Source: Paracoccus ravus (lineage in GTDB: Bacteria; Pseudomonadota; Alphaproteobacteria; Rhodobacterales; Rhodobacteraceae). Taken from it: a stretch of 41,585 nt of DNA. Below are positions 34,745 through 41,585 of this stretch, in pieces. The notes beneath the pieces were generated by a model. That model saw only the letters and a program-made list of their open reading frames with translations. It did no database searches and was not told the origin of the DNA. Positions within the stretch are counted from its first letter, which is position 1, and each line of letters begins with the position of its first letter. Made by a program: the position numbers and the translations under genes. The stretch covers positions 1 through 41,585 of the forward strand of contig NZ_SDEB01000029.1 in NCBI RefSeq assembly GCF_004522175.1, in the 5' to 3' direction.

Positions 34745-34803
34745 CGACGTAAAGCTGGTCGCTCATTCAATGGATGAGCGGCGATCTCCCGCCCCGGCGA
34801 CCA

Positions 34804-35143
34804 AACTTTGACGCAATGAGCCTTAGCAGACGATCGACCCTACAATCTGCTGCTCAGCAGCATTGCGACAAGTTTCCGTTCGGTCATTCCCGCAGCTAGA
34901 TTCGCGCCAGCATCAGAACCTAACTGGCGACAGTCAAAGTCGGTGTGCAGTCACTGCCCCGCCTGGTATCGGTTCTCAGGTAACCAGAGGCCAGCACCAG
35001 CAGGATCATCTAGCCTCGTTCCGCGGCTCACCGCGCAGCCCTGCCGGGCACTAGCTCATTGTCGCCGAGCCCAAGGTCCTCGCGCTCCGACCGCCTGCCG
35101 ATGCGTCATGGCTCCTCGCCGCATCAGAGCCCATAGCGCGACT
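34804..35143. other. Non-coding gap after the repeat cluster
   Basis: No ORF with a plausible start or product, no tRNA, and no further copies of the CTTAACATT repeat are seen between the repeat cluster and the 3' end of the KAP-like gene. No clear U-tract hairpin terminator for the KAP-like gene was found. Confidence 0.5.
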
Positions 35144-38100
35144 TCATGGCTCTGTCCCCTTGTTTGCCGATCGGCCGCCTGCAACGACTAAGGGGGAGGG
35201 CGTAGGGCTTGCCTCTGGCGCCGCCGAGCCTTCGGGATAGTCCAGGCAAAGAACCCGCACTGCCAGCTCCTGGAGGAGCCACGCGGCGACGGACGGCTGG
35301 ATCATGATCGCCCGCAGGCAGGTCACGGCGGCTTCGGACGGCTGGGCGTCAAGGCCGCCGGTGCGCCAGACGTGGCGCATCAGCTCGTTCATGGTCATCA
35401 GCCGCAGGCAGGACTGGATCTCGGTGAGCTTCCGGTAGCGCTCCTGATTCTCGGCGCTTTGCGTTTCCATCGCGTGGAAGTCGTAGACCTCCTGCATGAA
35501 CGACTGCTTCGGGTCGAGGATGGCCAGGCACTCGGCGAGCCTTGCCCCGATCGAGGCGGACCCGGACGACAGATCGGGCCATGGGGCGCCGGAAGCGGGA
35601 AGCATAGTCTCGATCTCCTGCGTGATCTCGATGAGGCGGATCAGGTCGGTCCCCGGCAGCGGGGCGCCCTTAAGCGAGTCCCGCCATTGCAGCAGCTCGG
35701 AGCGGAAGATGTCGAGCCCGATCATCTGCGGCACGACTGATCTGCCGTCGGCGGCGGCGAGGACGGTCTCGCGCAGGTGACGCACGATCTCGCGCGGGAT
35801 GGCGCCAGCGAAGACCCTGAGAATTCCGATCGCCGCATCGTCGATTCGGACCGCACTCCCCTGATCGTCTGCCAGTCGGCGATGCACCATTGCCTGCGCG
35901 GCGCCGGAGGACATGCGCTCGATGCCGAGCACGTCCTCGAAGGTGCTCTCGAATATGTCGCGCCCTTCGGCCATACGGTTGCGGAAGGCGGCAGCGGCAT
36001 CTTCGGAGATCGAGATCACGTAGTAGCAGCCGCGCTGGAATAGCGCCCCCTTCAGCTCTAGGAGCACGCTCTTGACGTGCAGCGGATCTGACATCTTGTC
36101 GAGCTCGTCGATGATGACGATCAGCTTGCCGTTGTAAAAGGTCAGCAACAGCGACACGAAGCCCTGATAGTGATCTGTCAGGCTCTGCAGCGTGAGGTTG
36201 CGCGCCGCCAGCGTGCGCTTGCCGGCCAGTGTCAGGCCGCGGAAGCCGAAGCCGGCGCTCGCCTCCCGGCCTTCCGAATAGTTCAGGAGCTCCATGAACT
36301 CGGTGCAGGCGCGCATCAGCACCAGCAGGCGGAAGTTCAGGAGGCCGCGGGCAACGAAATTGATTGCGCGCAATATCTCGGGAAGCAGGCAGAGCACGAG
36401 CAGGGCCCCGAGGACCCAGGCGTAGGGCACGCCCGGCAGCGCCCCCGCGCGCGCGGTTATGTTCTGCAGCGAGAAGACACCCGAAGCCGCTACGGTGGAG
36501 TCGGCCGCCGCCGGACCGAGTGTGCGCCCCTCCAGGATGCCGACGTAGCGCGCCAGGACGGCCCGCAGCTCCCGCAGCCGATCGGGCTCCAGGAACAAGG
36601 CTTCGAACGCCGCCTGCCTCTCCGTAGGCGCTGCTGCCGAGTCCTTGAGAACGGCGACATTGTCGTAGAAGGCGGCGATCAGTGAGAGGCTCGCCCAGTC
36701 AGGCGAGATCAGGCCCTGCGACGTGGCGTTGCCGGGGTCAATGCGCAGGATCCTCCGCAAGTCCGCGCTCACGCCCTCGAGATGCGGCGCTAGCCGCGGG
36801 TCGCCCCGGAGGACAGCGAGCGCGCCGATGCGCGTCTCGAACTCTGCGCTGATGTCTGAGCCGTAGGGGCTAGGACCATTCAATATCGAACCACGATTTC
36901 CGACTATCCGCCGTTCGAATTCCTCCTGGAGAAACGCGAAGGCCTTCTGCACCTCGGACGTTGCCGGGTCGTGAAGCTCCAGCGGATTCAGACCGAACAC
37001 GCGCAAGAGCCCGCTATCGTTAAAACGAACACTGGCGGTATCGGCGATTCGCAGTTGGGTGTCGCTCCGCAGCCAGGCGTCGCGGTCCACGAGCACCGAC
37101 TGGTCGAAGCCGTCGATGCGGCCGGCCACGAGGTCGAACCCCGCCTCGCCCGGGATCGGGGTGATCGCGTGACGGTCGCCGACAACAGCTTTCTCCTGCG
37201 GGAGCGCGCCGTCGATCTGCGCCAGAAGCGATGCCAGACGAGCGACCTCCGCGGCCCGCGCTTGCTCGAAGGCCGGGACGAGGGTCGAGACGGCAGTGGC
37301 GGCATTTGCGGCCCTCAACTCAGCGATGGTTTCACTTGCGCCGCTGTTAACTTCACTGTCAAAGATTTCCTGTCTTAAGGTCTCAGCTTTGAGCTGCCTT
37401 ACCGAATGGCCAAAAACGGGAAGCTGCTCGCCTCGAAGCTGCACCCGGTCGGGAATGCTCAGCGGCGGCCCGAGGAGCGGGGCACCGCCGGCGAACTGGC
37501 CGCCGAGCAGGTAGACAGCTGCGATCAGCAGGCAGCCGATCGCCAGCGGCCAGCGGATGCTGCGGATGAACTCCTCGATCGCACGTTGGGTCTCGCTGCG
37601 GTGGCCGTAGAGCACGCTGCCCGCGTCGTCGATCGCCTTCTGGCAGAGGGCGCGGCTGATCGACATCAGGAACGAGAGCTTGTCGTCGCTCTGGTAGGAG
37701 ACCGGGGCGACGGTCCAAACCACGCAGCGCTCGCGCCGGAACCGGTCCATCACCGCGCCGAGCAGCGCCGACTTGCCGGCCCCGCGCAGCCCGGTCACTC
37801 CGATCACGCCGCCGTCGGACTGGAGGATCAGCCGGCTCATGCGGTCGAGGTAGCCGTCCTCGCCGACGTAGGTTCGCGAGTCCGGATAGATCGATAGCGA
37901 CGCCGGGGCCACGCCTTCGCTGGGTTTCGAGACGAGCGGGCGCTTCAGCGCGAGCGCGAGGGTCATAGCCACCCCGACGATCGCAAAGACGAACATCGCG
38001 TTCGCGCGTGGCTCGCCGTGGAAAACGATCGGACTCCATCCTCCGACCGTCTCAGCGATGGCGACGCCCATGCCGGCTTCTCCGCTTATTACGAGAGTGA

Positions 38101-38764
38101 GGAAGCCAAGCAGGCTAAGGTGGGAGAGGACCGTTCGAAGCGAAATATCCTGCAGGTAGCTGGCGCCGAGCAAGGCAGGTGCGAAAATTGCTGTCCAAAC
38201 AGCTCTATCTGCCGCGAGAAGGTAGTCCGCGAGCGTCATCGCAACTACGATAAGCCACGGAAAGAACGCGACCGCCCAAGGGGTGCAGCTGCTGGCAAGC
38301 CCGGAGCTAAACGCGAAGTGGCCGAGGAGCCAGCGCAAGCCGGCGGCGATCCATACCACCGCCTGGCGGTATGCGAGAAGCGCGAGCAGCGCAAAGCAGA
38401 GCTGGGCAAGCAGATTCGCGGCGAAGGTTACGTATGCGAGTGGGACGGTATCCGCTTCCCCGAGAGGAGCCTCGAACCCGAACGGCGCGAGCGCCAGAAG
38501 CGCGCCTGCCATGACCATGCCCATGATGGCGAGCGGACCGTAGCGCGGCGCGACCTTCCGCTGCATCGTCCGAGCGAGCTCTTCTCTCTGTCCCAAAACC
38601 GCGATACATGCCAGAAGAACCGCGCCGAGCGCCCAGCTGAGCGATTCGGCTCGTATGATCGGATCCGAGACTCCCGCGAGCGTTCCCAAGCCGCTCGCCA
38701 CGGCCAGCGCCACGATGAAATAGCCAAAGGGATAGTTGAACAATCGTAATGCCGCTCGAGTCAT
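35144..38764 (-). CDS. KAP-like membrane P-loop NTPase with a large domain between membrane helices
   Basis: This 1,206-aa protein (numbering below is from the upstream ATG at 38785, adding 7) has about eight hydrophobic segments over residues 18-282. A P-loop follows at 332-341 (GLRGAGKSAL). A membrane helix lies at about 411-428, then about 350 residues without helices, then another at 788-806. Next come RNLTLQSL and Walker B LIVIIDELDKM (888-898), and an AAA-type remainder (YYVISISEDAAAAF, ESTFEDVLGIERM). Walker A and B separated by paired membrane helices is the hallmark of KAP NTPases, to which the phage-exclusion protein PifA belongs. The C-terminus (about 1040-1213) is helical and unassigned. 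ATG at 38764 has GAGGG at good spacing. It follows a 62-aa gene and opposes an XRE regulator. A defence role is inferred from family and context. Confidence 0.8.
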   Translation of the reverse strand: MTRAALRLFNYPFGYFIVALAVASGLGTLAGVSDPIIRAESLSWALGAVLLACIAVLGQREELARTMQRKVAPRYGPLAIMGMVMAGALLALAPFGFEAPLGEADTVPLAYVTFAANLLAQLCFALLALLAYRQAVVWIAAGLRWLLGHFAFSSGLASSCTPWAVAFFPWLIVVAMTLADYLLAADRAVWTAIFAPALLGASYLQDISLRTVLSHLSLLGFLTLVISGEAGMGVAIAETVGGWSPIVFHGEPRANAMFVFAIVGVAMTLALALKRPLVSKPSEGVAPASLSIYPDSRTYVGEDGYLDRMSRLILQSDGGVIGVTGLRGAGKSALLGAVMDRFRRERCVVWTVAPVSYQSDDKLSFLMSISRALCQKAIDDAGSVLYGHRSETQRAIEEFIRSIRWPLAIGCLLIAAVYLLGGQFAGGAPLLGPPLSIPDRVQLRGEQLPVFGHSVRQLKAETLRQEIFDSEVNSGASETIAELRAANAATAVSTLVPAFEQARAAEVARLASLLAQIDGALPQEKAVVGDRHAITPIPGEAGFDLVAGRIDGFDQSVLVDRDAWLRSDTQLRIADTASVRFNDSGLLRVFGLNPLELHDPATSEVQKAFAFLQEEFERRIVGNRGSILNGPSPYGSDISAEFETRIGALAVLRGDPRLAPHLEGVSADLRRILRIDPGNATSQGLISPDWASLSLIAAFYDNVAVLKDSAAAPTERQAAFEALFLEPDRLRELRAVLARYVGILEGRTLGPAAADSTVAASGVFSLQNITARAGALPGVPYAWVLGALLVLCLLPEILRAINFVARGLLNFRLLVLMRACTEFMELLNYSEGREASAGFGFRGLTLAGKRTLAARNLTLQSLTDHYQGFVSLLLTFYNGKLIVIIDELDKMSDPLHVKSVLLELKGALFQRGCYYVISISEDAAAAFRNRMAEGRDIFESTFEDVLGIERMSSGAAQAMVHRRLADDQGSAVRIDDAAIGILRVFAGAIPREIVRHLRETVLAAADGRSVVPQMIGLDIFRSELLQWRDSLKGAPLPGTDLIRLIEITQEIETMLPASGAPWPDLSSGSASIGARLAECLAILDPKQSFMQEVYDFHAMETQSAENQERYRKLTEIQSCLRLMTMNELMRHVWRTGGLDAQPSEAAVTCLRAIMIQPSVAAWLLQELAVRVLCLDYPEGSAAPEASPTPSPLVVAGGRSANKGTEP

Positions 38765-38787
38765 GAGTGACCCTCGTCGAACCATGA

Positions 38788-38976
38788 CTAAGGTTTAGCA
38801 CATTTCTCTTCGCTCGCAATGCGCATGCAATCCCGGCCATTGCGCTGCCACAGCAGGCGTTCTCCGTTTACGATGCCGCACTGCCGACAGGCCGCTCCCC
38901 ACCCAGCAGAACAGTTTGGCGGAGATGTTGCGTCTTGCTCTACCGCATCTGCAAACGGCAGCTTAGTCCGCGTCAT
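38788..38976 (-). CDS. Small cysteine-rich protein upstream of the KAP-like NTPase
   Basis: This 62-aa ORF starts MTRTKLPFADAVEQDATSPP and carries five cysteines: CSAGWGAACRQCG in the middle, then CMRIASEEKC near the end. The spacing suggests a small metal- or disulfide-stabilised knot. AGAGGCGGGG precedes the ATG at 38976, better than the longer start at 39051. Its stop is 23 bases before the preferred NTPase start, so the two are very likely one operon. No family recognised. It has no signal peptide, so it probably stays in the cytoplasm. Confidence 0.6.
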   Translation of the reverse strand: MTRTKLPFADAVEQDATSPPNCSAGWGAACRQCGIVNGERLLWQRNGRDCMRIASEEKCAKP

Positions 38977-39124
38977 AGTCGCCCCGCCTCTTTGACTATC
39001 CGATGGGGCACCCTCGGCGACAACCGCGGCTTCGCTTAACTCACCGGTCACTAACCCGGAGGTTTCAGGCAGCCCCGCATATCGGACACTGGCCGCACCC
39101 CATCACGCAACCGAGCATTTTCTA

Positions 39125-39148
39125 GGACTTCGGTATTCTCTGAAGTCC
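39125..39148. promoter_or_regulatory. Inverted repeat in the XRE / KAP divergent promoter region
   Basis: GGACTTC (39125-39131) and its exact complement GAAGTCC (39142-39148) are separated by 10 bases. They lie 63 bases before the XRE gene and 150 bases before the cysteine-rich gene on the other strand. This is the most conspicuous symmetrical site in the 235-base divergent gap, and it fits a dimeric XRE repressor. Confidence 0.55.
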
Positions 39149-39211
39149 CCACCCGACGCGCGTCTCAGCGGTCGCTACGGTCGATCTGTAAGCAACCTGA
39201 AAGAGATCGAG

Positions 39212-39610
39212 ATGACGGCACCCCATTCAAGCAGTCCCGCTGCAAAGCTTGTCGCTGACCGCGTGCGTGACCTTGCACACCGCAAGACGCAGGCCGAGAT
39301 CGCAGCCGCGGCGGGTTTCTCAAACGTGAACATGATCAGCTACTTGAAAACGGGAAAGAGCAAGATTCCGTTCGATCGGGTGCCCTCATTGGCGAAAGCG
39401 CTTGAAGTCGATCCGGCATATCTCATGCGTCTGGCTCTTGATCAGGCCATTGGTGAGACGGCAGCAAAGGCGATCGTGGAAATCTTCGGAACGCCCGCGA
39501 CCGAGAACGAGCGCGCATGGCTCGACGAGATCCGCGACGCATCGGACAATACCGATCCCCGGCTGACTTCGCGTTCGCGCAGCGCGTTGCGGGGAATCTT
39601 CGGAAAATGA
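39212..39610 (+). CDS. XRE-family transcriptional regulator
   Basis: The 132-aa product has a Cro/CI-type helix-turn-helix at about 12-72 (VADRVRDLAHRKTQAEIAAAAGFSNVNMISYLKTGKSKIPFDRVPSLAKALEVD in three pieces, with the recognition helix around NVNMISYLKTG). It also has the DPAYLMRLALDQ linker typical of phage repressors. The tail holds ENERAWLDEIRDASDNTDPR. AAAGAGATCGAG precedes the start. It is divergent from the cysteine-rich/KAP operon, with an inverted repeat between them, so it is likely to control that operon and itself. Its stop overlaps the next start as ATGA. Confidence 0.88.
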   Translation: MTAPHSSSPAAKLVADRVRDLAHRKTQAEIAAAAGFSNVNMISYLKTGKSKIPFDRVPSLAKALEVDPAYLMRLALDQAIGETAAKAIVEIFGTPATENERAWLDEIRDASDNTDPRLTSRSRSALRGIFGK

Positions 39611-39777
39611 GCGATGGTCTTTTCGTAGTCCCCAAGGGGCCGGTGGGACCCTGGGACCAACTGAGCGAAAACGAGAGGGCTTGGATCGAACTCATCCGCG
39701 TCATTTCTGGCGGACGGGATCCGAAGCCCTCGCTGTCTCGTGTGCGGGCGCTGCGCGAACTGGTCGACGCTGGATGA
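39607..39777 (+). CDS. Small protein repeating the XRE regulator's tail
   Basis: The 56-aa ORF starts at the ATGA overlap with the XRE gene (MSDGLFVVPKGPVGPWDQL). Its second half, ENERAWIELIRVISGGRDP then SLSRVRALRELVDAG, aligns with the tail of the XRE protein (ENERAWLDEIRDASDNTDPR, then SRSRSALRGIFGK). It thus looks like a free copy of the regulator's C-terminal segment, translated in step with it. It could pair with the regulator and modulate it. Translational coupling and the shared motif support that it is real. Confidence 0.7.
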   Translation: MSDGLFVVPKGPVGPWDQLSENERAWIELIRVISGGRDPKPSLSRVRALRELVDAG

Positions 39778-39816
39778 GGCGTGTAGCGGGGAATGCTCAG
39801 GCGTTCCCCGCTGAAC

Positions 39817-40203
39817 TCACTGTTGGACTGGAAGCGCGCGCAGCCAACTGGCGAAGCTCGTCTCGGTCACCACGCTCGAGGCGAGATCCTCCATCATCTG
39901 AACGCCCTTTCGAGGCTCCGGTCGGAGGTTCAGCCCGTTCAGCCGCAGGAAGGTAAAGGCGGCAACAAAGGCCGTGCGCTTGTTGCCGTCAACGAAGGCA
40001 TGCGCCTTACTGATTCCGAAAGCGTATGCGGCCGCGATATCAAACGCGTCCGGCGAGCCATAGGCCGCCAGGTTCATCGCACGCGCACAGCCCATCTCAA
40101 GAAGTGCCGGATCGCGCATCCCCGATGCGCCGCCATGCCGTGAGATTTGGCGGTCATGTATAACTGTCAGCGCGCCAAGGGGCACCCAAATCCAGTCTGT
40201 CAC
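39817..40203 (-). CDS. doc: Doc-type toxin (Fic fold, death on curing)
   Basis: The 128-aa product carries the Doc/Fic core HAFVDGNKRT (H68 to R76), matching HxFx(D/A)GNKR, and the upstream block DPALLEMGCARAMNLAAYG typical of Doc. Doc phosphorylates elongation factor Tu and stops translation. The start is GTG, overlapping the antitoxin stop (GTGA), so the toxin is made only with the antitoxin. All catalytic residues are present. It is the outermost cargo at the right end of the island and would select against its loss. Confidence 0.92.
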   Translation of the reverse strand: MTDWIWVPLGALTVIHDRQISRHGGASGMRDPALLEMGCARAMNLAAYGSPDAFDIAAAYAFGISKAHAFVDGNKRTAFVAAFTFLRLNGLNLRPEPRKGVQMMEDLASSVVTETSFASWLRALPVQQ

Positions 40204-40424
40204 GCGAGGGCCTGCAGCAGGTCCCGGTTCTCGTCCATCACGATCTCGGCCGCGGCCAGCGCTGCCTTGAGGGTCGGGTCCTCAACCATAACCTTCAAGC
40301 CGCCGTCATCGGTGCGCACGACATAGAGGGTATCGCCTTCTTTGGCGTCGAGCAGCGTCAGCATCTCGGTGGTAAGGGTCATCACGGCCGAATTCCCGAC
40401 CTTGCGGATTTTGGTCTCGATCAT
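40200..40424 (-). CDS. AbrB/MazE-type antitoxin partner of Doc
   Basis: The 74-aa product has the swapped-hairpin AbrB fold at about 1-45 (MIETKIRKVGNSAVMTLTTEMLTLLDAKEGDTLYVV in two parts) and a C-terminal helix (KAALAAAEIVMDENRDLLQALA) that should wrap the toxin. The start at 40424 is fixed by GGAGG five bases upstream; the in-frame ATG at 40436 overlaps that site. An AbrB-type rather than Phd-type antitoxin is paired with Doc here, a known combination. It probably represses its own promoter. Confidence 0.9.
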   Translation of the reverse strand: MIETKIRKVGNSAVMTLTTEMLTLLDAKEGDTLYVVRTDDGGLKVMVEDPTLKAALAAAEIVMDENRDLLQALA

Positions 40425-40435
40425 CGCGGCCTCCA

Positions 40436-40455
40436 TGTATGCTCATCAGTATACA
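40436..40455. promoter_or_regulatory. Inverted repeat before the antitoxin gene
   Basis: Arms TGTATGC (40436-40442) and GTATACA (40449-40455) match at six of seven positions with a 6-base spacer. The repeat sits 12-31 bases upstream of the antitoxin start, where an autoregulatory operator would be expected. Confidence 0.45.
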
Positions 40456-40567
40456 CTGTGGAAAGTTGAACAGCAACTTTGTCGCTACGTCTACACTGAC
40501 CTTCGTCGGACGAACGAATCGAAGGGGTTCCAACATCGTCATTTGGCGGTCACATGAGACGAATAGT

Positions 40568-40601
40568 CGGTGCCAGAATTGCGCCCAAATTTGGTGCCGG
40601 A
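40568..40601 (+). promoter_or_regulatory. Candidate integrase arm-binding sites, right end
   Basis: CGGTGCCAGAA (40568-40578) and TGGTGCCGGA (40592-40601) match the two repeat variants at the left end (28341-28363), in the same orientation. They lie 41-74 bases inside the right attachment repeat. Confidence 0.5.
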
Positions 40602-40626
40602 GGAGCCTGCAACTAACTGATTTTAC

Positions 40627-41388
40627 TTATATAGGAAAGAATTCAATCCTCTCTCGCAGCACCATCTCACCAAAATGACCAGAATCGCTACCCGAAAGGC
40701 CACCTAAGACATTGAAGGGAAACGAAGTTTCGATATTTCCATAACCTCCATTCCGGCAGTACCTCAAAGGCTCTGTGAAAGCCAATCTGAGCACTGTTTG
40801 CTTCATCGCGAAGGTGCCTTTTTCGTAGAGATACCAAGGCTTTGACAGGAACATGAAGGTGAGTTCAATAAGTTCCTCCAGCCGTCCCTTCGGTGGCACC
40901 AGCTTGGCAGATTTGTCCTGCAGCAGTATCTTCTGGCGATCCAGCTTCTCGATCCGCTCTTCGTACTTCTTCACGACCGACGGCGCGCTGGCCTCGACAA
41001 TGCGATCAAGCATTTGCTCGACTTGCTTCTCGACCTCGGCAAGCTGACGCATCATCTCGTCCTTGGCGGACCGAGCTTCGGCAAGACGCATCTCCCAGGC
41101 ATCGCACAGCATCGCCTTGGCAACCTCGAAGAGCGGCTTGGCGGGCTGTAGAGACTTCAGGACACCATCGAAGCCATTTTCCACCGCTGCTCGCGAAATG
41201 GACTTACCCTTTGAAGGGCAGCCGCCCGTCTGGCAGCGATAGTAAGCATAGCGCTTGCGGCAGCCTGTCGACCAAGCAGCAGTATAGGGATTGCCACAGT
41301 CCGCGCATGCAACATGACCACGCAAGGGGAAGTCCTCGTTGAAGTCCTTCCGTGCTGACGCTCGCTTCTTGCCGTCCAAAACTTCGAG
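40627..41388 (-). pseudogene. Large serine recombinase, C-terminal fragment
   Basis: About 250 residues of the C-terminal part of a large serine recombinase remain. A zinc-ribbon domain (CADCGNPYTAAWSTGCRKRYAYYRCQ then GGC) is followed by a long coiled coil (about 80-150, EMRLAEARSAKDEMMRQLAEVEKQVEQML) and the usual end with EPLRYCRNGG and SFPFNVLGGLSG. The catalytic resolvase domain and Recombinase domain are missing, cut off by the transposase gene whose stop is at 41396. No ATG starts the fragment. The last 13 residues, MVLRERIEFFPI region, are encoded by the tRNA-Thr repeat and island DNA. The same frame would run on through the intact tRNA-Thr. Confidence 0.82.
40642..40664 (+). repeat. 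Right attachment site (23-bp copy of the tRNA-Thr 3' end)
   Basis: Identical to 28263-28285, with CCA retained, but without the 5' part of a tRNA. It marks the right border of the island. It also lies inside the 3' end of the serine recombinase frame. Confidence 0.92.
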
Positions 41389-41395
41389 TGTCCAC

Positions 41396-41584
41396 TTAAC
41401 CTTCTTGGCTAACGAATTTCATGACGGTTTCGATCGGTCTGCGCCCCATGTTGCGGTAGCCGAGATGGGGCCTTTCGGTGTTGTAATGGACGAGCCACGC
41501 ATCGAGATCGGCCTGCAACGCATCGACGGTTTCGTAGAAGGTCTCGCGCATCTTCACCCGGACAAACTCGTCCAGGACCGTACC
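41396..41584 (-). CDS. IS481-like transposase, C-terminal fragment (runs off the window)
   Basis: The 62 visible residues (TVLDEFVRVKMRETFYETVD... then DAWLVHYNTERPHLGYRNMG, RRPIETVMKF) are the C-terminal end of a DDE integrase-core transposase. The HYNTERPHLGYR block and GRRP ending are characteristic of IS481-like elements, though IS3-type OrfB shares part of it. The stop TAA is at 41396-41398. The element's end should lie about 41385-41396, where the serine recombinase frame resumes. It differs from the IS3-type OrfA at the left edge, as far as the two short pieces can show. Confidence 0.8.
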   Translation of the reverse strand, partial: GTVLDEFVRVKMRETFYETVDALQADLDAWLVHYNTERPHLGYRNMGRRPIETVMKFVSQEG

Positions 41585-41585
41585 G

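Overview
The window is about 28 kb of high-GC alphaproteobacterial core chromosome followed by a 12.4 kb lower-GC integrated island, with insertion-sequence fragments at both window edges. Gene content and order (hisS-hisZ-hisG with short-form HisG, zwf-pgl-pgi beside edd, gatB, hisD-UPF0262-LMW phosphatase, DUF2948-murA, an RTX/Hint protein, frequent ATGA stop/start overlaps) point to Rhodobacteraceae, probably Paracoccus or a close relative. The genus is an inference from gene content, not a database match.

Left part (1-28,285). After a truncated IS3-type OrfA come the histidine operon hisS-hisZ-hisG (minus), slyX, a DUF4177 protein, a secreted RTX-repeat protein with a C-terminal Hint domain, gatB, a CPA2/Kef-type cation:proton antiporter, and a 952-aa protein resembling a fusion of pilus/secretion inner-membrane parts. 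A periplasmic SIMPL protein and metY follow. A sugar-catabolism block holds zwf-pgl-pgi on one strand and edd on the other, separated by a PIN-domain protein and rlmI. Both sugar promoters carry the same palindrome (GTTARCGYTAAC), so they are probably co-regulated. After edd come a PAS protein, a hisD operon, and a murA operon ending at tRNA-Thr(GGT).

Island (28,263-40,664). The last 23 bases of tRNA-Thr are repeated exactly at 40,642-40,664. Between the copies lie a tyrosine integrase with a one-base frameshift near its N-terminus, an Mrr-type restriction endonuclease with a UDG-fold partner, an internally deleted restriction helicase, a small membrane protein, two hypothetical regulators or DNA-binding proteins, and a non-coding region with seven copies of CTTAACATT and nested inverted repeats. 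Next is a 1,206-aa KAP-like membrane NTPase preceded by a 62-aa cysteine-rich protein. Divergent from these are an XRE repressor and a coupled 56-aa ORF that repeats the repressor's own tail. An AbrB-Doc toxin-antitoxin pair sits at the far end. I read this as a defence and addiction island. The KAP-like NTPase module with its dedicated regulator is the best candidate for an undescribed system.

Right edge (40,627-41,585). The C-terminal part of a large serine recombinase reads into the tRNA-Thr repeat. It is cut upstream by an IS481-like transposase. This suggests an older element occupied the same tRNA gene before the 12.4 kb island landed in front of it.
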